47,926 bases of DNA, taken from NCBI GenBank assembly GCA_020633655.1, contig JACKDF010000015.1, positions 1 to 47,926 of the forward strand. The letters run 5' to 3'. The stretch comes from Deferribacteres bacterium. Lineage in GTDB: Bacteria > Zhuqueibacterota > Zhuqueibacteria > Zhuqueibacterales > Geothermadaptataceae. Within the stretch, counting starts at the first letter, position 1. Each line of letters begins with the position of its first letter. Below are positions 26,053 through 32,932 of the stretch, piece after piece. The position numbers and the translations under genes were made by a program. The notes below the pieces were generated by a model, which saw only the letters and a program-made list of their open reading frames with translations, had not been told where the DNA came from and did no database searches.

Positions 26053-27051
26053 TTAAAATCCAAATCCGGACATCTCAGCATTGCGTAGCATCGCCACCAA
26101 ATCGGAGAGCACTGCCGAGGCCGTTGGCAGTGCACCTGCTCCCGGACCCTGTGCGAAAAAATCGCCAACGCGGTCTGCGTGAAGGCGCACTCCGCTCATG
26201 CCGGCACCGATTCCTGACAACACGTGATTGTTCGACAAAGCCACTGGTCGTACCTGCATTGTCACTTTCCCCTCAACTTTGCGCGCCGAGGCAACGAGTT
26301 TAATCACTTTCCCGGAAGATTTTGCGGTTGCAATATCTGCGGGAGTAACCTGAGCAATCCCTTCGCGCATCACATCAGCCAGTCTTGCGTATTTTTTAAA
26401 AGCGATGGAAGCCAGAATGACTAGCTTGTGCGCTGCATCCCAGCCATCCACATCCAACGATGGATCAGCCTCGAGATAACCAAGGCTATCGGCGAGGTTG
26501 AAGGCTTCCTCGTAGCTTTGCCCTTTTTCCTGCATTTGCGATAAAATGAAATTCGTTGTGCCGTTGAGAATGCCTTCGATTTCATTAATCTGCGAACTTG
26601 CCAAACCGTCGCGCAGAAAGCGAATGACTGGCACAGCAGCAGCAACGGAGGCCTCGTATCCAACAGGCAGGTTGTTTTCCCGGGCACAGGTGAATATTTC
26701 TTCTCCGTATTCTGCTAACAATGCTTTATTGGCAGTCACAACAGGTTTTCCAGCCTGCAATGCATGCAAAACACAGGTTTTCGCTGGTTCTATCCCACCC
26801 ATCAATTCAAAGACAACATCGACATCATCCCGTGTAGCTAGCTTCTCAGATTCTGTGGTGAACAGGGATTTCGGCAAATCGATATCGCGTTTTTTTTCTA
26901 AATTCCTGACCGCGATTCCGGCTATCTCCAGTTTTTTGCCACATTTTTCTTCGAGATGTGCCTTGTTCTTGTGGAGAATATCCACAACTCCCTGGCCGAC
27001 CGTACCGAACCCAAGCAGCGCGATGTTGATTGTCGTCTTTGAATTAAACAT
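26053..27051 (-). CDS. hom: Homoserine dehydrogenase (short form without ACT domain)
   Basis: This enzyme reduces aspartate semialdehyde to homoserine with NAD(P)H, the branch point to threonine and methionine. The Rossmann motif GFGTVGQG opens the protein; TANKALLAEYGEE, the family signature GILNGTTNFIL and the catalytic-region DVDGWDAAHKLVILA follow. At 332 residues it lacks the C-terminal ACT domain (about 80-90 residues) that mediates threonine feedback in many homologues. The start is the ATG at 27051; the reading frame is open further upstream, but the extra 46 residues overlap the SET gene and are unlike the family. It is the last gene of a minus-strand operon thyA-folA-SET-hom and begins four bases after the SET gene. 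Confidence 0.94.
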   Translation of the reverse strand: MFNSKTTINIALLGFGTVGQGVVDILHKNKAHLEEKCGKKLEIAGIAVRNLEKKRDIDLPKSLFTTESEKLATRDDVDVVFELMGGIEPAKTCVLHALQAGKPVVTANKALLAEYGEEIFTCARENNLPVGYEASVAAAVPVIRFLRDGLASSQINEIEGILNGTTNFILSQMQEKGQSYEEAFNLADSLGYLEADPSLDVDGWDAAHKLVILASIAFKKYARLADVMREGIAQVTPADIATAKSSGKVIKLVASARKVEGKVTMQVRPVALSNNHVLSGIGAGMSGVRLHADRVGDFFAQGPGAGALPTASAVLSDLVAMLRNAEMSGFGF

Positions 27052-27055
27052 AAAA

Positions 27056-27661
27056 TTAAACCTGATTTTCCGGTTCTTCGCCGTTGTAGTAATTTTTAAG
27101 AATTGAATCCATTTCCTTTTTGCCGCTCGAAATCTCGACAATATCCTCCCACAAATCGTGCGGAAGGAGCGATTGCAGTGGTTGCTCAATTTTCGGGATT
27201 TTTCCGAAGACTTTGAGCAGTTTTTTATCCCAAACTTTGTAGTATTTTAGCAGATCGTCGGGGTAAACCGTTTTTCTGCGCGTTCCTTCGTCAATGCCAC
27301 GAAATGCCTTCGGAATATTGAGGTAGCCATAGTCATCGGTCAATTGATCGCCGGGATGAATATCGCGGATGGCTATCTCAAAATCGTAGGCGGTGGTGAG
27401 GCAGTTGGAATTAAAACTGTGGTTGACATAGCGTCCGTTATCCCAACATAACACCAGATTACCTTTGCTGTTACGGAAGGTGTATTTGTCGAGAATATCC
27501 TGATAAATCGGGTCCATCGTCTGGAATTCCAGCGGGCTGAATTCGCGGTCGAGTTTGTCCAATACCCATGTGATGGTTCCTGCAGGAATGAATTCAGTGG
27601 CTACTACACCATAGCCGACTTCATTGCTGATAAATTTTAATTCTGTACTGTGGATGATCAT
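27056..27661 (-). CDS. SET domain-containing protein, probable lysine methyltransferase
   Basis: A 201-residue protein whose first 115 residues form a SET domain, the fold used by protein-lysine methyltransferases. Motifs seen are GYGVVATEFIPAGTITW (16-32), the cofactor motif NHSFNSNC (80-87) and GDQLTDDYGY (104-113) with the probable catalytic tyrosine Tyr111. The C-terminal third (about 115-200) is charged and helical, with no cysteine-rich post-SET motif. Bacterial SET proteins are thought to methylate ribosomal or other abundant proteins; the target here is unknown. Its start overlaps folA by four bases and hom follows after four bases, so it is firmly inside a folate/amino-acid operon. 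Confidence 0.85.
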   Translation of the reverse strand: MIIHSTELKFISNEVGYGVVATEFIPAGTITWVLDKLDREFSPLEFQTMDPIYQDILDKYTFRNSKGNLVLCWDNGRYVNHSFNSNCLTTAYDFEIAIRDIHPGDQLTDDYGYLNIPKAFRGIDEGTRRKTVYPDDLLKYYKVWDKKLLKVFGKIPKIEQPLQSLLPHDLWEDIVEISSGKKEMDSILKNYYNGEEPENQV

Positions 27662-28152
27662 TGCTTTCTTTTTTTCTCCAATAATCGAAAAACAAAGTTA
27701 AATTGATTATTTGCATTTTTTAAAAAATGCTGTTTTTGGGTTTCCTGCCAGAGCGATAAATCCAGTGGCGGAAAAAAGACATCCCCTTGAATATCTGCCT
27801 CCACTTCTGTTAAATAAAGCTGTGAAGCATGCGGTAAGGCATTCGCATAAACAGCAGCCCCACCGATGATAAAAATTTCTTTGCCCGGCGCGTCCAGCGC
27901 GAGAATTTCGTCGAAGGAATGCACCACTTCGCAGCCTGGTACTGAAAAGGCTGCATCACGTGTCAACACCACGTTTGTGCGCCCGGGTAATGGCCGTCCA
28001 ATGGACTGCCACGTTTTGCGCCCCATGACGATTGTATTCCCCATGGTGTGTTTTTTAAATAACTTCAGATCATCGGACAACCGCCATGGTAGCTCATTAT
28101 CCCGGCCGATAACCCGGTTGCGCGCCATGGCAACAATAATGGAGATTGGCAT
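27658..28152 (-). CDS. folA: Dihydrofolate reductase
   Basis: DHFR reduces dihydrofolate to tetrahydrofolate with NADPH, restoring the cofactor oxidised by thymidylate synthase. The 164-residue protein has the conserved start ISIIVAMARNRVIGRDNELP, then WRLSDDLKLFKKHTMG with the acidic active-site residue, GRKTWQSIGRPLPGR, and IFIIGGAAVYANAL. Length is standard. It has AAGGAG at seven bases before the ATG. The gene lies 81 bases downstream of thyA, with a long hairpin in the gap, and overlaps the SET gene by four bases. The thyA-folA pairing is a common functional operon. Confidence 0.97.
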   Translation of the reverse strand: MPISIIVAMARNRVIGRDNELPWRLSDDLKLFKKHTMGNTIVMGRKTWQSIGRPLPGRTNVVLTRDAAFSVPGCEVVHSFDEILALDAPGKEIFIIGGAAVYANALPHASQLYLTEVEADIQGDVFFPPLDLSLWQETQKQHFLKNANNQFNFVFRLLEKKRKQ

Positions 28153-28181
28153 GGAACTCCTTGTCTAATTGTTCCCAACTT

Positions 28182-28234
28182 ATCTCCAATCCGTCGGCGC
28201 AGGGGGAAATTCCCTGTGCCATCGGATTGGGGAT
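28182..28234 (-). repeat. Long hairpin in the thyA-folA gap
   Basis: A two-part imperfect palindrome: outer arms 28182-28193 with 28223-28234 (CAATCCG and CGGATTG core) and inner arms GGCGCAGGG (28196-28204) with CCCTGTGCC (28212-28220). It starts at the last base of the thyA stop. There is no T-run, so it more likely protects mRNA ends or is a REP-like insertion. Confidence 0.55.
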
Positions 28235-29028
28235 TACACCGCAATCGGCGCAGCGATATGCGGATGGCACTGGTAGTTTTGTATCGTAAAATCATCAAAA
28301 GAGAAATCAAATATCGACTGCACATCCGGGTTTATTTTCATCTGTGGCAATGGAAATGGTGTACGCGAAAGTTGCAGTTCTGCCTGTTGCAAATGGTTAA
28401 GATACAGATGCGTATCGCCAAAAGTGTGTACAAAATCACCCAGTTGCAAACCAGTTACCTGTGCGACCATCATCAGCAGCAAGGAATAGGAAGCAATGTT
28501 AAATGGCACGCCGAGAAATACATCTGCACTACGTTGGTAAAGCTGACACGAGAGCTTGCCATCGGCAACATAAAACTGGAAAAATGCATGGCAAGGCGGC
28601 AGTGCCATATTTTCTATCTCACCGACATTCCAGGCGCTAACGATGTGCCGCCGGGAATCGGGATTTTTTTTAATCTGTTCGATCACCTGGCTGATCTGAT
28701 CGATTTTTCGACCATCGGCTGCAGGCCAGGAACGCCACTGTACGCCGTAAACCGGTCCGAGCTCGCCATCTTCTCTTGCCCATTCGTCCCAAATACTGAC
28801 ATTGTGATCTTTCAGATATTTGATGTTGGAATCACCGCGAAGAAACCACAATAACTCGTGAATAATTGAGCGAAGATGCACTTTTTTCGTCGTGACGAGA
28901 GGAAATCCTTCGCTTAAATTAAAACGCATCTGGTAACCGAAGACGCTTCGTGTACCGGTGCCGGTGCGGTCTGACTTCTCCGTCCCATTTTCCAGTATAT
29001 GTTTGAGCAAATCGAGATAACACTGCAT
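28234..29028 (-). CDS. thyA: Thymidylate synthase
   Basis: ThyA converts dUMP to dTMP using methylenetetrahydrofolate, which is oxidised to dihydrofolate. The 264-residue length and motifs match the classical enzyme exactly: DRTGTGTRSVFG near the start, HELLWFLRGDSNIKYL, GPVYGVQWRSW, the catalytic cysteine in LPPCHAFFQFYV (Cys146, the same number as in E. coli) and CQLYQRSADVFLGVPFNI. The C-terminus ends in IAAPIAV. It heads the minus-strand operon with folA, the SET gene and hom. A promoter TTGCTT-N17-TAAGAT lies about 35 bases upstream. Confidence 0.98.
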   Translation of the reverse strand: MQCYLDLLKHILENGTEKSDRTGTGTRSVFGYQMRFNLSEGFPLVTTKKVHLRSIIHELLWFLRGDSNIKYLKDHNVSIWDEWAREDGELGPVYGVQWRSWPAADGRKIDQISQVIEQIKKNPDSRRHIVSAWNVGEIENMALPPCHAFFQFYVADGKLSCQLYQRSADVFLGVPFNIASYSLLLMMVAQVTGLQLGDFVHTFGDTHLYLNHLQQAELQLSRTPFPLPQMKINPDVQSIFDFSFDDFTIQNYQCHPHIAAPIAV

Positions 29029-29063
29029 GCTGTGCCTTTCTGCTGTTAAAAAAAACGAGCGTT

Positions 29064-29092
29064 ATCTTACACACTTGACAGGAATTAAGCAA
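29064..29092 (-). promoter_or_regulatory. Probable promoter for the thyA-folA-SET-hom operon
   Basis: On the minus strand: TTGCTT (29092-29087), 17-base spacer, TAAGAT (29069-29064), about 35 bases before thyA. The -35 half resembles those before rpmE and lepA. Confidence 0.4.
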
Positions 29093-29161
29093 TGAAATTT
29101 TTTACAGCTAAAGCTTGCAAAAATGCAGAATATATTTAAGTTGAAAGGAGAAAAACGCAGA

Positions 29162-29178
29162 CAGGGTTCGCAACCCTG
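29162..29178. repeat. Small hairpin CAGGGTT-CGC-AACCCTG
   Basis: A perfect 7-bp inverted repeat with a three-base loop lies between the divergent thyA and aldo/keto reductase genes, just before the larger palindrome. Confidence 0.5.
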
Positions 29179-29205
29179 GCGAGACTTTAGAAAAGCATGA
29201 AAATT

Positions 29206-29275
29206 CGGACCCTGAGCCTGCCGAAGGGCCCGAATTTGAATATAGAACCGGGCGTTTCGACAAGCTCAACGTCCG
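29206..29275. repeat. 70-bp imperfect palindrome between divergent genes
   Basis: Left arm 29206-29232 and right arm 29249-29275 are inverted copies with 21 of 27 matches and a 16-base AT-rich loop. The arms contain CCTGAGCCTGCCGAAGGG and TTCGACAAGCTCA, wording shared with dispersed intergenic palindromes in many genomes. GC content is well above that of the loop and flanks. Confidence 0.6.
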
Positions 29276-29343
29276 GTTGCTCTTTTTTTTTCAACAGTCC
29301 CGTCCGTATTGGCAGAAGTTAATATTAAAGAAAAGGACAAGCC

Positions 29344-30306
29344 ATGCAATACACACAATTGGGCAAACGCGGGCCAAAGGTCTCGACGATGGGTTTTGGT
29401 GCCTGGGCTATCGGCGGCATGAACTGGGGAAAGACAGACGATGCCGTTTCCCTGCGGGCTTTGCACCAGGCCTTGGATCAGGGTGTGACGCTTATCGACA
29501 CGGCGGATGTTTATGGCTTTGGCCATTCCGAGGAACTGATCGCACAACTGATAAAAGAACGTGGCAAAGACAATGTGGTAATCGCTACAAAGGCGGGGAA
29601 CGATTTTTATTTTGCCAATGAGGAAGATGACCAGGGTTACGGTGCTATTCAGCAGTCTTATACCAAAGAATATTTGATTTTTGCAGCCGAAAACAGCCTG
29701 AAACGCCTCGGTGTGGAAACACTGGATATTTTACAATTGCATAGTCCTGATCTTGACAAGCTGGAACAGGACGAACCGTGGCTGGCTCTGGAACAATTGA
29801 AAAAAGACGGCAAAATTCAGCATGCGGGCTTGAGCATTCAGTCCTTTAAAGAAACCGAACAAGCCCACCTGCTCGATGCCCATGCCGATTTGCTCGATTG
29901 CATTCAGGTGCGTTACAATTTACTGGAGCGGGAAGCGGAGAAAGTGTTGTTCCCCAAAGCACAAAAATATGGCATTGGCGTCATCGTGCGCATTCCACTG
30001 CTCTTTGGTTTGCTCACGGGCAAATTCTCAGCGGAAAGCACATTTCACGATGATGACCACCGCAAATTTAATCTGTCGTTGGAAAAGTTGCGCGACTATA
30101 TGCTGCGCTTGAAAAACGCCAAGCCTTTGTTTGATCGTTACCCGGAGCAGAGCATGGCACAAGTGAGCCTGCGTTTTTGCATTTCGCATCCGGCCTGCCA
30201 CACGGCCATTCCTGGTGCCAAAACCGATAAGCAGGTGCAGGAGAATAGTGCGTGTTCGGATTTTGGGAAGTTGACGGAGGATGATTTGGTGTTGCTGGGA
30301 AATTAG
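29344..30306 (+). CDS. Aldo/keto reductase
   Basis: A 320-residue NADPH-dependent oxidoreductase of the AKR superfamily, which reduces aldehydes and ketones. The (beta/alpha)8 fold motifs are present: MGFGAWAIGG, the active-site Asp52 and Tyr57 in DTADVYGFGHSEEL, Lys83 in ATKAG, and His133 in LQLHSPD. The cofactor-phosphate end IPGAKTDKQVQENS is typical. Substrate cannot be inferred. The ATG is preceded by AAAGGACAAGCC. It is divergent from thyA with palindromic repeats between, and a hairpin follows its stop. It appears to be a single-gene unit. Confidence 0.93.
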   Translation: MQYTQLGKRGPKVSTMGFGAWAIGGMNWGKTDDAVSLRALHQALDQGVTLIDTADVYGFGHSEELIAQLIKERGKDNVVIATKAGNDFYFANEEDDQGYGAIQQSYTKEYLIFAAENSLKRLGVETLDILQLHSPDLDKLEQDEPWLALEQLKKDGKIQHAGLSIQSFKETEQAHLLDAHADLLDCIQVRYNLLEREAEKVLFPKAQKYGIGVIVRIPLLFGLLTGKFSAESTFHDDDHRKFNLSLEKLRDYMLRLKNAKPLFDRYPEQSMAQVSLRFCISHPACHTAIPGAKTDKQVQENSACSDFGKLTEDDLVLLGN

Positions 30307-30343
30307 TTCGTCGGTTTTAAACCATCTTGATTATTTACATTTA

Positions 30344-30380
30344 TATTGGAGCGAGTCTATATTTAGGCTCCAATAATTTC
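30344..30380 (+). terminator. Likely terminator after the aldo/keto reductase
   Basis: A 9-bp perfect stem, TATTGGAGC (30344-30352) with GCTCCAATA (30367-30375), a 14-base loop and an AT-rich ATTTC after it. The T-run is imperfect. Confidence 0.5.
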
Positions 30381-30496
30381 TAGAAGTTATTTTTAATTTT
30401 TCTTGATGATAAAGATGTCAATTTCGGAAGAATAGTTTTTAACTTCAGTTAGAAATGGATCGTGAAAAAAAATGAATTATTCACTTTGAGGATTTT

Positions 30497-31006
30497 ATGG
30501 AAGATATGTCTATTGAACAAATAGTATCCAATTTTGAAGACTCTAAAGAAAGCACGTTCTTTTACTATATTATGTCACTTGGATGGATATTGGTTGGAAT
30601 ATTTATCATTTATGCTTCAATACAACAAAGTGCATTTGGAATTACTGCGATGCTAATTGCAAGTGTGTTTTTTTTTATTGCTTTATTTCAGTATACATAT
30701 GTAAGACTTAAAAAGAACATTGCAATTATTTTGAGGGATGGGGGAGAAAAATACTTGTATATAATTGATCAAAAATTCCCAGTTCAAAGAAAAATCTTTC
30801 CTGTAGTTGCGGGTGTGGTCGGTGCAGCTATGTTTATTCTCCTTAATACTTTAACAGATGGGGTAGTTGTTGGAGGTTTTCAAGGCGCGTTGCTGGGATT
30901 CCTATTACTTTTTGTTATTTTGAAAGCATTTTTTTTCGTTATTGATTTTATGCAACTGGTTAAGTGTTATGCCGAATACAGCAGAGATCATTCATTTCAG
31001 CGTTAA
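30497..31006 (+). CDS. Predicted four-helix membrane protein, unknown function
   Basis: A 169-residue protein with four hydrophobic segments (about 20-42, 46-68, 102-122 and 127-155). A short basic and polar stretch in the middle (VRLKKNIAIILRDGGEKYLY) probably lies in the cytoplasm. No recognised family. The gene is visibly more AT-rich than its neighbours, with many AAA, TTT and ATT codons, and could have been acquired. The ATG at 30497 follows GAGGATTTT, a usable ribosome-binding site; a second ATG three codons later is also possible. It lies between a terminator-like hairpin and a small membrane protein in the same direction. Confidence 0.7.
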   Translation: MEDMSIEQIVSNFEDSKESTFFYYIMSLGWILVGIFIIYASIQQSAFGITAMLIASVFFFIALFQYTYVRLKKNIAIILRDGGEKYLYIIDQKFPVQRKIFPVVAGVVGAAMFILLNTLTDGVVVGGFQGALLGFLLLFVILKAFFFVIDFMQLVKCYAEYSRDHSFQR

Positions 31007-31089
31007 ATTTAGTACGTCTTAACAAGAATCGAATTCACAGAATTGAAAAATTATGTTGCCGAATTTCTATTAACCAATTGGAGCATTCT

Positions 31090-31293
31090 ATGGCAGGACA
31101 AGGTTCAGGCGGTAATGTACTCGCGGCTTTGGCGAGTTTCTTTATTCCGGGTTTGGGGCAACTCCTTCAGGGACGGCCGTTGATGGCATTCATTCAGTTC
31201 GTGCTGGCGGGTATTTTGTGGTTTTTTCTTCTGGGTTGGATTATTCATCTCTGGTCGATCATCGATGCGGCACGGTGGACGCCAGAGGAATAG
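31090..31293 (+). CDS. Small TM2-like membrane protein
   Basis: A 67-residue protein with two hydrophobic segments around the sequence ALASFFIPGLGQLLQGRPLM and AGILWFFLLGWIIHLWSIID, the pattern of TM2-domain and similar small proteins (PGLGQ turn, then a conserved ID near the end). The ORF is open to 30964 but the first 42 residues lack any pattern and overlap the previous gene, so I choose the ATG at 31090. Directly after its stop, the -1 frame continues with a protein-like tail (DPQLERAVEEALRMLEKEV) to 31409, so the gene may have been longer and suffered a frameshift. Function unknown. Confidence 0.65.
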   Translation: MAGQGSGGNVLAALASFFIPGLGQLLQGRPLMAFIQFVLAGILWFFLLGWIIHLWSIIDAARWTPEE

Positions 31294-31409
31294 ATCCCCA
31301 GCTGGAACGGGCGGTTGAAGAAGCCTTGCGCATGCTTGAAAAAGAAGTGATGCCAAAGGTTGTTCCTCCGCCATTCTCCCGCCCGGCAGCGCCGTCGGAA
31401 AAGCGGTAG
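31294..31409 (+). pseudogene. Possible frameshifted C-terminal extension of the TM2-like protein
   Basis: In the -1 frame relative to the small membrane protein, the sequence reads IDPQLERAVEEALRMLEKE and then VMPKVVPPPFSRP before stopping at 31409. It has normal amphipathic helix and proline-rich linker character, has no start codon with a ribosome-binding site of its own, and begins where the TM2-like gene stops. It could be a real tail separated by a single-base change, a programmed frameshift, or chance. Confidence 0.3.
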
Positions 31410-31496
31410 AAATTTATCAGGGATGGCACCCTGTGCTTATCCCAACCGCTTATTGCGATTTGTAAAATTTTTGTCTATACTCACTACCACACAATC

Positions 31497-31542
31497 ATGC
31501 CGGGGTTTGATGCTTTTTATCTTGTCCCGGCATTTCTTTTTT
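31497..31542 (+). terminator. Intrinsic terminator upstream of the DUF6884-like gene
   Basis: ATGCCGGG (31497-31504) pairs with CCCGGCAT (31526-31533) across a 21-base loop and is followed by TTCTTTTTT. It closes the preceding membrane-protein unit. Confidence 0.6.
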
Positions 31543-31589
31543 CCAATCAATGGATCCGTGCTGGTGTTTTTATTTTGCGAGATTCTTCA

Positions 31590-31979
31590 ATGGAATATTT
31601 ATGTACGACATGCAGCAAAGCGAAAAACACGGATAAAGCCCTGCTTCCGGCGATTCAAAGGTATATCAGTGAAAGAATTGCCTTCGTATCCAGGGAGAGT
31701 AAAAAGCTGCACAAACCATTTCTCATCCTCTCCGGGAAATATGGTTTGATCAATGCGGCTATGCCAATACCCTGGTATGACCAGGCATTGCAATTTTATG
31801 ATGTGCCCCAAATGATTCCGGTATTGAAGACACAACTCATGGAGAAACAGGTCTCAAGGATGGTTTTCTATGGATTGGCACGCAAAACCCCTGGTTGGGA
31901 ACCTTATTATGCCGTTCTTGAAAAAGCGTGCGATAATTTAGGAATTGATCTTACGTTCCGTGAATTAAATTTGCAATGA
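31590..31979 (+). CDS. DUF6884-like protein
   Basis: A 129-residue protein with the pattern of the DUF6884 family: an N-terminal CTTCSKAK motif, a helix with RYISERIAFV, then FLILSGKYGLINAAMPIPWYD. The family is found near mobile and DNA-modification genes in some bacteria, but its function is unknown. The ATG at 31590 is chosen because the longer frame begins inside the stem of an intrinsic terminator. The region upstream is rich in T and gives no clear ribosome-binding site. Nothing nearby suggests a pathway. Confidence 0.65.
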   Translation: MEYLCTTCSKAKNTDKALLPAIQRYISERIAFVSRESKKLHKPFLILSGKYGLINAAMPIPWYDQALQFYDVPQMIPVLKTQLMEKQVSRMVFYGLARKTPGWEPYYAVLEKACDNLGIDLTFRELNLQ

Positions 31980-32092
31980 ATAGTAACCTGAACGCACTTT
32001 TCAATCTGCTTCTTTGCTCTTTAGAATTCTCAAAATATCTCATGTTCCCCCGTATTTATTCAGATTGAGTATCATAAAATCTGGAGGACGTT

Positions 32093-32920
32093 GTGCATAG
32101 AGTAATCAAAGAAATTCAGGGGTACCGTTTCACTATTTGTAAAGCTTTTCTCATAACGATTGCGATCATCGCCGTTCCGGCACTCTCCGCCAGTCTGATA
32201 CGTATAAGGGATATTGGTTGGCGGCCTGTAATGGGGATTCATATATTTATTGCCGTTGTACTCTGGAGTTTTGCCTTTTTGCGAAACCGGATCCCCTATG
32301 TTTACCAGGCTGGTTTTATCGTTTTCATGTTTCTCGCCATCGGTGTGGGTGGATTGTATCAGTTTGGCCTGATTGCCGGGGGAATTGTTTTTCTCACTGC
32401 TGCAGCCCCAATTGCCACCATCTTTTTTGGAGGGCGAACGGGTATCGCTATTTTAGTTTTCTCACTGCTTTGCGCTGCACTATTTGGTGTTTTCACGGTC
32501 TCCGGCGGTTTACTGCATGATTTTGATATCGCCAGTTATGCCCTGGCCCCGAGCTCCTGGCTTACTTCCGTCTTTGGTTGGGCATTGACAAGTACTGCAC
32601 TTACCGTCTCCCTTCATGTGTTTAATGGCAAACTGATTAAAGCTTTAATAATTTCTCAGGAACGTGCTGATGAATTAAATGAGCAAAAATTGATTTTGCA
32701 GCAAACCATTGCAGAAAAAGAAAAGGCTTTAACTGAAATTAGGACGTTGCAGGGGATTATTCCAATTTGTTCCTATTGCCATCGTATTCGCAGCGATGAA
32801 GGGGCATGGAGCCGACTGGAAGCCTATATTTCCAAACACTCAGAAGCAAAATTTTCACACAGTATTTGTCCGGAATGTGAAGTGCGTGCACGCAAAGATT
32901 TGGGACTGGAAGCGGAGTAG
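32093..32920 (+). CDS. Membrane protein with coiled coil and C-terminal Cys4 motif
   Basis: A 275-residue protein with about six membrane segments (15-35, 48-63, 69-88, 92-112, 115-138 and 155-176). A predicted coiled coil follows (about 187-220: EQKLILQQTIAEKEKALTEI), then a short domain with IPICSYCHRIRSDEGAW, EAYISKHSEAKFSHSICPEC. The four cysteines (226, 229, 259, 262) form a CxxC-29-CxxC arrangement that could bind zinc. The same tail is often attached to PAS, GAF or receiver domains in signalling proteins, so I infer a sensory role; no kinase or cyclase domain is present. The start is GTG at 32093 with GGAGG at 32083-32087. It is convergent with the next gene. Confidence 0.75.
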   Translation: MHRVIKEIQGYRFTICKAFLITIAIIAVPALSASLIRIRDIGWRPVMGIHIFIAVVLWSFAFLRNRIPYVYQAGFIVFMFLAIGVGGLYQFGLIAGGIVFLTAAAPIATIFFGGRTGIAILVFSLLCAALFGVFTVSGGLLHDFDIASYALAPSSWLTSVFGWALTSTALTVSLHVFNGKLIKALIISQERADELNEQKLILQQTIAEKEKALTEIRTLQGIIPICSYCHRIRSDEGAWSRLEAYISKHSEAKFSHSICPECEVRARKDLGLEAE

Positions 32921-32932
32921 TAAATCGATTTC

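Noticed and set aside
29074..29100. TTGACA on the plus strand as a promoter for the aldo/keto reductase
   Set aside because: No -10 element at suitable spacing, and it lies within the opposite-strand thyA promoter region, far from the reductase start.
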